Source of the DNA: Mesostigma viride
Lineage: Eukaryota > Streptophyta > Mesostigmatophyceae > Mesostigmatales > Mesostigmataceae
Length of the DNA: 40,000 nucleotides
Assembly: GCA_009746045.1 (NCBI GenBank)
Contig: RPFO01000248.1
Span: 92,501-132,500, forward strand
Direction: 5' to 3'
The notes under the pieces were generated by a model, which made no database searches, was not told the origin of the DNA, and saw nothing but the letters and a program-made list of their open reading frames with translations. A program made the translations under genes and the position numbers. Of this stretch, positions 11,884 to 21,300 are shown one piece after another. How positions within the stretch are numbered: the stretch's first letter is position 1; each line of letters starts with the position of its first letter.

Positions 11884-12030
11884 TCACGACCTTTCCGGGT
11901 TCTGCTGGCCGGGACCCTCATATCTCACACTGGCTAATGCTTTCCAGGCATAGGCCGCCATAGCCGCATAATGCATGCATCCGACATGATTACCAGGTTG
12001 ATGTTCTGTGCAAAGATGACCTATAAACGC
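11884..12030 (-). other. Short reading frame conserved in all copies of the TTAA element
   Basis: About 48 codons ending in a stop, containing AFIGHLCTEHQPGNH and HYAAMAAYAWKALASVRYEG. The same frame is open in the forward copy at 14771-14917 and in the reversed copy at 13331-13477 (plus strand), with a few substitutions. A GT donor-like CAG|GTACGG follows closely, so it may be an exon. I do not recognise the family. It might be a transposase remnant, captured host exon, or chance. Confidence 0.3.
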
Positions 12031-12482
12031 ATCCGAATTCACAGGGACGCTGCTGCGGATGTCCCGTACCAAAACTGGGTGCTCGGGCTGGCGCAGACTG
12101 CCGGGCCATAAGAAGAAAATCGAAATATGGCATGCCATTACTCATCTGGTACTGACGACCAAGAAAGCAGTAATGCCCTACCTGTATTTTACCAATGCTA
12201 TACATCTGGCCACCCCTGACCTACGAAAATCACGCATCATTATTCTGAGCAACATTCTGAACCATTACAAGCCGCGAGACGCAAAATTTCCTTGATAACG
12301 GCACGCTAGCAGCCATATCTCGTTACGCGCGCGCGCGAGTGAAAATTTCCCGCCAAAGTCACGTGATACTGTCTCAATACACGTTGTATTTACCAGGCTA
12401 TGGCGAATATTACCCCCAAACCTATGCATCACCTTCGTCCCTAAGTGTTCCCAGACCCACCGGACCACTGACATCCGTCACG

Positions 12483-12553
12483 GGTGGCGCGGCGCTCCTG
12501 GAATTGAGCGCCGCGCCACCGGGGGTCAAACAGTTCGATATATCGAACTGTTT
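12483..12553. repeat. Subterminal hairpin and perfect 26-bp palindrome of copy F1
   Basis: GGTGGCGCGGCGCTC pairs perfectly with GAGCGCCGCGCCACC across an 8-base loop (12483-12520). A perfect palindrome with left arm AAACAGTTCGATA follows at 12528-12553. The copy at 15375-15445 keeps both structures; there the palindrome arm is AAACAGTGCGATA with the matching change in the other arm. Confidence 0.85.
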
Positions 12554-14138
12554 CCGGACTAAGGGTTAATTAGATTTGCCCTTGTATATTTGTGTTCGCT
12601 TGACAGATAAAGCTTGAAGTTTAGCTTGTCGGAAATTAGACAATGTTATGATTGGCTGATGTCTAAAGTGGCGCTAGTGGCGCCAGCCGCCAGGCTTGAG
12701 CTTTGAGCAGTATAGAAGGATGAGCAACGAACCATGGTGGTCGTTGTTCGTCCGTTTCTCTCCCTCACAACTGGTTTGTTGTCTTCATGGGGTGAAATAG
12801 TTCGAGCAGCCCGGAGCAGCCCCTGTGAGTGGTTGCATGCAGTCAGTTGCCATGAGGATGGACTGACGGATATGACAATGTATTGGTTTTGTTAAGAATG
12901 TGTGTAAGACTGAGAACGAGACAAGGGACAGGGCCTTCGGGCACCCTGGTCGTCGTTGGCAAGAATGCCAGTAGGAACTAGGTCGGGAACACACGCGTAC
13001 TGCCGCCACAAGGGGCCTGCAGTGGCGTCAACCAAGGGACCTCACAGCTGCTCTTATAACTACAACATTACAACTCGACACTCTTTGTAATTCGTCATGT
13101 ATCTCATTGGAATTGAAATGTCTTTTGGTTGCTTTAATGATAAAGCATGGTCTCAAGAATCGGCTGGTTGGGCCGGATTGCCTGTCATGAAGGTGGCGGT
13201 GCCATAAAGGACCGCACCTTTCATTCTCATTTTAGGTGGCATATCTCACACATGATTCCTGCTGATAGTGGATGCATTCCAAGTAGCGGTAATGACCAGT
13301 CCAGGATGATATGGCACGCAAACGCGACATGCGTTTATAGGTCATCTTTGCTCAGAACATCAACCTGGTAACCATGGCGCATGCATTCATTATGCGGCTA
13401 TGGCGGCCTATGCCTGGAAAGCATTAGCCAGTGTGAGATATGAGGGTCCCGGCCAGCAGAAGCTGGAAAGGTCGTGATCAAGCCAGGTACGGCAACGTGT
13501 TTGCATGTTGTTTGCCGCGGAAGACGCTGCCATGCATTGTAGTTGACGAGTTTATTGGTGCAGCATTTAGCAAGCTTCCATGCCTGCTGTAAAGAGTGGT
13601 ATCAGCCCTGTGAGTGCTCAGTTTATGGCATTTCCTTAGAGTATACCACCCCGTTAGTTCAGGTAGGCAACCCTTTTGCATTCCAGCACTTTTGCCAGTC
13701 TTTTGTAGCTTGTTATAATGCATTACTGTGTTGCATGTCATAGATGGCTGTCTACGCGCGCGTAACCCACACACGTATATGAGCGTGGTGCCATGTGCAA
13801 AACTCAATTCTGAGTGGCCCCCCCTGGTATGGGGATGCCTGAACTACCTAATAAAATTATCCAACCTTGACATTGGTGTTTACAACCCTCCCCTGAAAAA
13901 AAGGGGGGGGGTCCATGGTGTGATGCATGAAAATGTTCGTCTTTTGTCCAACTTTGACTGAGAATATCATGCACCCCACTTACGGGACTCAAGATATTAT
14001 TGCATATTCTGAAAGCCCTTGAAGTGTAGATATTCCTAGCTCCTTGGTTGAGGGTATTTGGAGTAGCGGTCAGGGAGTTATGATTTTTTTCATTTTCAGG
14101 GGTATTTGTTTGCAAAAAATGGCAATACGGACTATGGG

Positions 14139-15457
14139 TTAAGACCCCTGAAAATGAAAAAAATCATAACTCATAGGCCACAACTCCAAATACCCCCAAC
14201 CAAGGTGCTAGGAGTATCTACACTTCAAGGGCGTTCAGAATATCTAATAAAATCTCGAGTCCATTCAGTGCTTTGCAAGATTTTTACTGCCAAAGTTGGA
14301 CAAAAGATGACCATTTTCAGGTAAGCAAAATCCCCTTAGATAATAACACCTACTGGGAGGGTCAGGAACCTCAATATTAACATTGGACAATTTCATTGGA
14401 TAGTGCCACCATGCTTTCCTTGGGTCAGACCGCACGGATAGCCCATCTGACCTATATAATGCGCTCACTTACGTGTGTGGGTTACGCGCGCGTAAGCAGC
14501 CATCCATGAAATGCCACACAGTTATGCATTGTATACAGCCACATAGGACTGTCAAAAATGCTGGGAAACAAAGAAGTGCTAAACCAGCACTAACGGAATG
14601 GCATCCTCCAAAGAACACCACAAACTGAGCAGATTTGGGGCTAATAGCACTCATACAGCAGGCATGGAAACCTGCTGCAAGAGGCACTGATACACTCGTG
14701 TAAAATCGATGCATAAACGACAGATTCCCGTGCAAACGACATGCAAAACACGTTGCCGTACCTGGCTTGATCACGACCTTTCCGGGTTCTGCTGGCCGGG
14801 ACCCTCATATCTCACACTGGCTAATGCTTTCCAGGCATAGGCCGCCATAGCCGCATAGTGAATGCATCCGACATGATTACCAGGTTGATGTTCTGTGCAA
14901 AGATGACCTATAAACGCATCCGAATTCACAGGGACGCTGCTGCGGATGTCCCGTACCAAAACTGGGTGCTCGGGCTGGCGCAGACTGCGGGGCCATAAGA
15001 AGAAAATCGAAATATGGCATGCCATTACTCATCTGGTACTGACGACCAAGAAAGCAGTAATTTCCTACCTGTATTTTACCAATTAATGCCATCCCATCTG
15101 GCCACCCCTGACCTACGAAAATCACGCATCATTATTCTGAGCAACATTCTGAACCATTACAAGCCGCGAGACGCAAAATTTCCTTGATAACGGCACGCTA
15201 GCAGCCATATCTCGTTACGCGCGCGCGCGAGTGAAAATTTCCCGCCAAAGTCACGTGATACTGTCTCAATACACGTTGTATTTACCAGGCTATGGCGAAT
15301 ATTACCCCCAAACCTATGCATCACCTTCGTCCTTAAGTGTTCCCAGACCCACCGGACCACTGACATCCGTCACAGGTGGCGCGGCGCTCCGGGAATTGAG
15401 CGCCGCGCCACCGGGAGTCAAACAGTGCGATATATCGCACTGTTTCCGGACTATGGG
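14139..15457 (+). mobile_element. piggyBac-like element copy F2, 5' end truncated
   Basis: The body matches copy F1 from GACCCCTGAAAATG to the terminal TTTCCGGACTATGGG. The 5' terminal repeat is missing: TTAA (14139-14142), which also ends the reversed copy, is followed directly by GACCCCTG. The 3' target is TTGA instead of TTAA. The reversed copy and this one therefore sit head to head and share one TTAA. The open frames are the same short pieces as in F1. Confidence 0.78.
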
Positions 15458-16236
15458 TTGACTCGTAAGGTTTTTGCACTCGGCCACGTGTGCGGGCGTT
15501 TTCAACTACCGGAGCAACTGCTGACTCGGCCACCGTGTGGCTTTTATCCAATAAAACTTGGGCCCGGCACGGCCACGAGTGGCGTGGCACCCAAGGGGCT
15601 TTCGTCTAACTCTCCTTGGTGCAGCGACGTGATTCTCCGGCGCAAAAACTACAAGTAGACCGGCGCGGCGCTACAAGGGCCGATATGCATGTACAGCAAG
15701 TGAGTGTTATGCGGCCCTGCTCACTGCTCAGTGCTCAGTGCCGACAGATCACTGCAGAGTGGCCTTCAGCGCCACCTGCGGAGTTGTTGTTTGTAGTTGT
15801 TGTTGTTGTCGATTGTAGACACTGTTTGCATCTATCATTCATTGGTTTTGGACTACGTTATCGGGCGATCGATTTGCATTATTAACATATAGATTGGGGA
15901 CGCCAGTAACCAACACGGGGGATGCTAGCGAAAAGTACATGGAAGACTACCGTCCGGACGGCAACCTGCCGGGACGCAAGTTTTATTTTAAGAACCAATA
16001 GTTTCTGTATGCTACGCCCGACATCATCACCTCAACACCAAAGGATGCTTGCGCCCTATTTATTCCCGTTTTCTCGTCGCCCCTTGCGTTGGGGCACCTC
16101 CTCCCCATCCGACGGCTCCAACCCCTCCTGGCGCGCCGCAGCAAGGTCCATGTAGCATGTGCGGTTCTCCGGGCGATTCGACAGCATGCAGCATGCAGCA
16201 TGTCGAGCCGCGATTGTTTTCGGGTAACTGTTTCCG
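15458..16236. other. Intergenic; one protein-like open frame at 15819-16001
   Basis: This stretch has no recognised gene. A plus-strand frame from 15819 to 16001 (60 codons, no upstream Met) ends GDASEKYMEDYRPDGNLPGR then KFYFKNQ and a stop, which looks coding in composition. It could be a last exon or a degraded element. I cannot name a family. Confidence 0.25.
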
Positions 16237-16324
16237 GTTCCATCTATGCGGTTTTTCGGATCCATCTATGCGGTTTTTCGGTTCCATCTATGCGGTTTTT
16301 CGGATCCATCTATGCGGTTTTTCG
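16237..16324. repeat. Four 22-bp tandem repeats
   Basis: Four perfect head-to-tail copies of GWTCCATCTATGCGGTTTTT plus CG, alternating T and A at the second base. Because 22 is not a multiple of three, each copy is read in a new frame, so the repeated peptides across it are artefacts. Confidence 0.9.
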
Positions 16325-16750
16325 GGTGTACCTGTCAGTCGGGCCGTTCGAAGCGACATATGACGGTATGGAATTTACAAGTCTGCAATCGGTGGGAGAG
16401 AGGGAGCATTCTAGTAGAGGGCGGTCTGTGGCGGAATGGTGGCAGAGGAGTGTTCTGACACAGCCAATCGTGGCGTCAGCTGTAGTAGGGTCGACTTATA
16501 TGCACGGCCACTCTGTGGCGAACGGTAACGAGAAAGTAGAACAGCAGCGCCAAATTGTGGCGTATGCACCCCCTTGCCAAAGGGTGTTGTACCGCCACAA
16601 ATATTCACCAAATTTCGTGCCACACCGCCACAATTGGCGGCAAAACGCCACTAAAAAAAACAAGTTCGAGGGACGTGTTCTTGGACCCGCTCCCTTATTA
16701 GCCAAAATCAAGTAACGTGCGTGTTTGCAACTTGCCCGTTGAAACTCTAC

Positions 16751-17241
16751 GGCGGAGCCAATTTTCGGAAGAACCTCACCCTTATGGTTGCAAATTCGTG
16801 ACAAATTCGGTTGATGGATGGATGGATGTATGGATGGATGGATTGACGGATTTTTATCCCCTATTCCGGCCTATGTTTTCTCACGTGTACGGCCTTAAAA
16901 TTAATTACTTAATTAATAGACACGTGACGCATTAAAATTAATTACTTCATTAATACTCACGTGACTGCGTCACGTGACCATAAGTCCTCAGTGGGAGGGG
17001 AACATGGGATGGAATGGATGGTGTAAGCTATCTAGGTCCTAGTTACAGGGTTGTGGGCACCGCGGCCCGAATCGCTACTGATGAATGCCATACGCGGTCA
17101 CACGCGGAGCCCCCACAGACTTGGGGGTGGTCTCCTTCATCACTACTTGCCATCTATCCTTGCGTACCATCTGCCTCCACGGCCTTATAAGCTTCGCCAA
17201 TTCTGGCGAACCTAACGGCTCTTCCGAAAATTGGCTCCGCC
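16751..17241. mobile_element. Miniature inverted-repeat element (~490 bp)
   Basis: Ends are inverted repeats of about 22 bp, GGCGGAGCCAATTTTCGG at 16751 and its complement ending at 17241. The interior has short GGAT repeats (16812-16842) and a duplicated TTAATTACTT plus CACGTGAC motif; CACGTG occurs four times between about 16880 and 16980. There is no coding sequence. No clear target duplication is seen, so the superfamily is open. Confidence 0.6.
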
Positions 17242-17263
17242 AGATAAAGAATTTGGCTGGCAA

Positions 17264-17443
17264 CCCCCCCCCCCCCCCCTTTTTTTTCAGGGGTGGGGGT
17301 GGGGGGGTTCTGCATCCAAACCCCCCAACCCCCCATTTTTTTTTTTTGGGGGGGGGGGGGGTCCGACCCTTTACCCCCCGCCCCCCTAGTTTTGGGGGTA
17401 GGGGGGTGGGGGGGGTCTATCCCCCCCCCCCCCCCCCCCCCGC
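17264..17443. repeat. Poly-C / poly-G / poly-T tract cluster
   Basis: Long homopolymers alternate on the same strand: C16-18, T9, several runs of seven or more G, T11, G14, and C20 or more. The runs can pair with each other as hairpins, and either strand can form G-quadruplexes. Exact run lengths here are unlikely to be reliable. Confidence 0.9.
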
Positions 17444-17496
17444 CCTCTATACACTAGCTTCGGGAGTGTCGCGGACAGCCACTCAGCCAGCTACCG

Positions 17497-17921
17497 TAGT
17501 GGTCAAAATCACTTTGCGTCTAAGTACTTTGCGAATCGACCTCGCAAACTGCTATTAATGGGCTTCATTTTGGGTCGCAAAGTTCAAAAGTTACCGCGCC
17601 GCGCCCGCGCCGCGCCGGGCCTTTAGAGCCCGCTCAAGCTTGGCTAGTGAGCGAACGCGTCGCGCCACAATTTTTGCGTGAGTTAGGTAATAAATCCTTA
17701 TTTAAAAAACATCCTTATCTAATACATCCTTATTGAAGTAATATACCATTACTGCTATCTGAACAGAAAGAGACAACGCAGGCCAAGTGCCTCGCCTGAC
17801 CCTAAACAAGTCGACCGGCTCGCAAACCTAAAACTTTGCCTTCATTTTGGGTCGCAAACTTTAAATTTCACCTTCATTTTGGGTCGCAAAGTAGTTAGTC
17901 GCAAAGTGATTTTGACCACTA
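17497..17921. mobile_element. Mariner-like MITE with TA target sites
   Basis: TA followed by GTGGTCAAAATCACTTTGCG at 17497 is mirrored by its complement followed by TA at 17921. The imperfect inverted arms extend to ~45 bp (TACTTTGCGA inside). CTTCATTTTGGGTCGCAAA recurs three times inside (about 17561, 17840, 17871). TA flanks and short non-coding length fit Tc1/mariner-type MITEs. Confidence 0.7.
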
Positions 17922-18250
17922 ATACGGTAATTAGGTAACTAAACCCACCCCACAAACGTGGTGTCGCTTGCGGACAGAAAGGCCTACCCGTAACTACAAC
18001 TCAAGTCGTAACTCGCGTTGAGTTGAGTTGAGTTGAGTTGAGTTTATTCCCGCGCCGGTGGGGAACTCGTGTGGGTAAAAGAATTCCAGGAAATTGAGGA
18101 CGCAAGAGTGCTGCAGGAGGCAAAACAATCCAGGCCGGGAATCCCCTGGGAATGTCGGGGGTTTCCTACTTCTGCTAAATGCCCATGGCCTTCAATTTAC
18201 TGCATTGCTGATTGCAGTGAATTAATTCTTGGCACGCCTCACTATCCGCC
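17922..18250 (+). promoter_or_regulatory. Region immediately upstream of P5CDH start
   Basis: It lies between the mariner-like MITE and the P5CDH start codon and must hold the 5' UTR and probably the core promoter. I see a (TTGAG)5-6 run at about 18017-18044 and no clear TATA box. Transcript start is not determinable from sequence alone. Confidence 0.35.
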
Positions 18251-18395
18251 ATGCTTCGCACCGCTGTTTTTTACCGGGTTGTGGCACCAGCTTTCCGAGC
18301 TGCGCGCTATCTGTCCGGCGTGTCATTGAATGATTTCGCGACTATCGACCCAGGGGCTCTATCCCCCTCCCGGCCAGGAAAGGTCGAGAATCTTG
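18251..18395 (+). CDS. P5CDH: P5CDH exon 1 (start, presequence)
   Basis: ATG at 18251 in context GCCATGC, encoding [11 protein letters not shown]... and ending PGKVENL plus the first base of a Val codon. Donor is CTTG|GTGAGC. The presequence has five Arg and no Asp/Glu in its first 27 residues. The phase-1 junction is completed by TG at the next exon. Confidence 0.85.
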
Positions 18396-21300
18396 GTGAG
18401 CATTTTTTACCAAATGGGAGCTCCCCCAGGCGGTGTTCGTAGACCGTGCTCTTCACTCTCGCGTGAAGTCTTCTCGTTTGGCACTTTCTCACACTCACAT
18501 GTGAGCATGTGGCAAAGAATGCCTGCCTGTCTTACTCTTTCACTCTCTCGGAGTTGCTAATTTTGTGCCCTTGGTCTGTCGATCCTCAGCTTGCTGGTAA
18601 TAATTAAATATTTCGCAGGAAGCTGACGTGCATGCGTGGCATCTCTCATGTTGCATGGTGCCGCTACTTGTTTCGTTTTCCCTCAGTGGCAGGTGAATGG
18701 CGTGGAACGGCGGAGTATGCTCACGTGCCGGATCCCCTGACCGGCGGCACCTTCCTTCATGTGCCCCGCACCCATGGGACGGAATTGGAGGTGAGTGACA
18801 TCCGTCGGCATGCATGTTCCCACCATTAGCGGGCCTTGTGCGGACGATGTAACAGCTCACTAGCTGGTGCAGGCTGCATATGGGCATCACCATGGCGAAA
18901 TAAGTGATGGTGGGCGGCCAGTTGTGGCAGCATTTGTTAAGGGGAAGGCACGGCACAAGGCGTATGGGGTTTATGGGAAGCCGCAGTATAACCAGCCTGT
19001 CTCTGTCGGCTGATTGCATCATTGTAGAAACCTCTTATTCAAAACCCTAATTCTGTTTCTTCCACAATTGCTGCGGTCATTTGTTTCACCTTAGCTTAGA
19101 AGGGCAGACCAGCTGCTGCCATCCTATGATAGATATCTGTGCTTATTTACAACAATACCATGGTCACTTGTACTATGATAGATAAACATGTTTATATCTA
19201 CCATGGTCGCTGCTGCTGCAGAATAACTCTGCGTTGCCTCCATTACTGTGTCGCTACTCCAACATCGTCCTTGTCGCCAACCCTGTGTAGTCGACCAGAC
19301 CATCTTTTTTTCTTGTTGTTGTTGTTGTCGTTGTCGTCGTCGTCCTTGTTGTTGTTGTTGTCGTTGTCGTTGTCGTTGTCGTTGTATTGCCGCTGTTTTA
19401 ATTAATGCTATTGAGGAATGCGCTGCGATGGGCTGACAAATACCCTCAAGTAATACCATACTGAGGCTGTTAACGAGTCTGTTAACGGGTTCGTCCGTCC
19501 CAGGCTACCATACCAACACGCCAGTTTTTGTTGCCTGCCTCAGCATCATTAGGTTCTCAATAGTTTTCAGTATCAACACGCCGCATGAGCCATCGTTTCG
19601 TTAGCCTGGAGCACAGCAGGATGAAAATCGAGCACATGCCGTGGCATATGCAAGCACTAGATGTCCCGTATTCTTAACCTCATCGTGAGGCTTGTTGCCG
19701 TGGCGTAACTCTTTAATGCACAGTTGCCAAAGCAACGTGGCTTTTGCTCGTGCAATGTTTTTTTTTATGCATCATCACCGGAGTATTTTTGAATGGCACT
19801 TAATCGGCAGGTAATGGGCATTTCATGGGCATTTAATGGGCAATGTATGGGCAATTAATGGGCAATTAGAGGAGGGGGGACATCCAGCCAAAACAGCACA
19901 CTCAGTCGTGTGTCCGGCGCGGCACCTCCGGACGTGGAGCTAACTCCAAAAACGGGAAAAAATGTGTCCGGCGGCAGAATTTTTGCGACGGAGTGTACTC
20001 CTGTCGAAATTTTTAGGGCGGCGCGAATAAAAATTTTGAGGAGCTAACTCCTCCCGCCAGTCCGGCGCCTGGTTTTAGGAAAGGAGTGCGCTCTGGTGAT
20101 CCCGCTAGCTCGGTCAGGCGTTTGATTTTAACTGCAGGAGTCCGCTTTGGCCCTGCTGTACTTACAACTTACGCTGAGAACTTACCAAGTATTGGTTGAT
20201 TCTAGGAAGACGTATCAACTTTCAGGCAGGCGTCAGGTTTTTGTTGTTGATTCTGACACCGGACCTGGCGTCAGGCAATAGGCATCGAATTTCCGCCGGC
20301 GTGACGTCATTCTTGAGTTGCAGACCACCGTTGCACCAACAACCAGCCTGAAGCCGGAGCACTGCAGTACAAAATGTTTAATCATCATTAAACTGCTTCT
20401 ACTTGGAGACTATGCTAATACTATCGCTTACTAAGAGCTTCTACTAAGAGATGCTACAAATAGTGCCAGGTGTCGTACAAGCCACGTAGCACGTAGCACA
20501 CTCCCAAAGTTGCCGTTTTCGATCCGGCGCAGCCTTTTGGCTGACAGAGCGCACTCAGCCATTTTTCACTTTGGCTGGCGCCGGGCGGCGCGGTAGGCCA
20601 AACCAGGGAGTACGCTCATGTACGATTTTAGGGGGGGATGTCCCCCCTCCTGCAATTAGTAATTTCCCATTAATTGCTTACTGCTATTGGCAATGGATGT
20701 AACGGGCAATTAGTGTCATATGGACTACCTGCTTAGTTCAAAGCAAGTAAGCGTGTGTGCCGGTGGTCACTACTTAAGAGCTGTATTGGCAGGCATTCAG
20801 CTTTGTGGTTAGGTTTATAGAACCAACGCATTCTCTTTGCAGCCCTTGCAACCCCTTGAAGCCTGATACCCACCACGTGTCGATAACCCGCCACGTGCCC
20901 CCCCTTCGTTTGCCCTCCTCTACCCCCTCCGTCCCCCATCCACACGCCCACGGGGTCATCCCTGGCATCTTTACTCCACCCCGCATGCCCGTCCACCTCA
21001 CCCTTCTCCCCCACTCCACCCTTCATGGCATACTTGTGTGCTGGTCCTTTTATGTGTGCCCTTTTACCGAACAGCGCTTTACCCTCACCTCCCGGGATGA
21101 TGCCCCACTGTTTGTGCCTGTGTGCTGGTCCGGCCTTCACCCCCTTCACCCCCACCTCATCCTGCATGGCGTCTTGGTTGTGTTCCCTTGTGCCGGCCAG
21201 CCCTTTATCCGCAGCCTAAGCGCCTGCAGCAAGAGCGGCCTCCACAACCCGCTCAAGAAGGTGGAGAGGTGGGTGGCCCTCATCGACCCTCGGTTGGTTG

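Larger units (their letters stand above)
11222..12565 (+). mobile_element. Non-autonomous piggyBac-like element, complete copy F1
   Basis: It begins CCCATAGTCCGGGAA after TTAA (11218-11221) and ends TTTCCGGACTAAGGG before TTAA (12566-12569). TTAA target duplications with CCC...GGG ends are characteristic of piggyBac-superfamily elements. The copy is ~1.34 kb and about 95% or more alike by eye to the copy at 14139-15457. There is no transposase frame of useful length; a 48-codon island on its minus strand (11884-12030) is preserved between copies. Near the 3' end are a GC hairpin and a 26-bp palindrome. Confidence 0.82.
10894..13328. mobile_element. Inserted 2.4-kb element, TSD ATGCGT, carrying a nested TTAA element
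   Basis: ATGCGT (10888-10893 and 13329-13334) flanks an insertion whose ends are GTCGCGT on the left and, reverse complemented, GTCGCGTTTGCG on the right. Only about 7 bp of the ends match well. The forward copies show the uninterrupted GGATGCGTTTATAGG. Within it lies the complete forward TTAA element (11222-12565). The rest (10901-11217 and 12570-13310) has no recognisable coding sequence. Confidence 0.6.
8226..14138 (-). mobile_element. Reversed copy of a TTAA piggyBac-like element, broken by three insertions
   Basis: Joined segments 8226-8315, 10034-10341, 10775-10893 and 13329-14138 match, in reverse complement, the forward copies at 11222-12565 and 14139-15457. Its 5' end is at the right: TTAA at 14139-14142 preceded by CGGACTATGGG. 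The 3' end at the left has lost its terminal repeat; a diverged GC hairpin remains at about 8243-8285. The three interruptions each have a duplicated target, and the forward copies give the uninterrupted sequence for each junction. No transposase is visible. Confidence 0.75.
18791..21200 (+). other. P5CDH intron 2
   Basis: 2.4-kb GT-AG intron, phase 0. It contains a (TTG/TCG)n microsatellite and a ~0.8-kb inverted-repeat element, listed separately. The last ~500 bases are pyrimidine-rich, with long CCC/CTC stretches before the acceptor GCCGGCCAG. Open frames on both strands there are uninterrupted only because of this composition. Confidence 0.8.

Noticed and set aside
18069-18329. 86-codon frame upstream of P5CDH as an N-terminal extension
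   Set aside because: It is in a different frame from exon 1 (18251) and overlaps it; no similarity to P5CDH.
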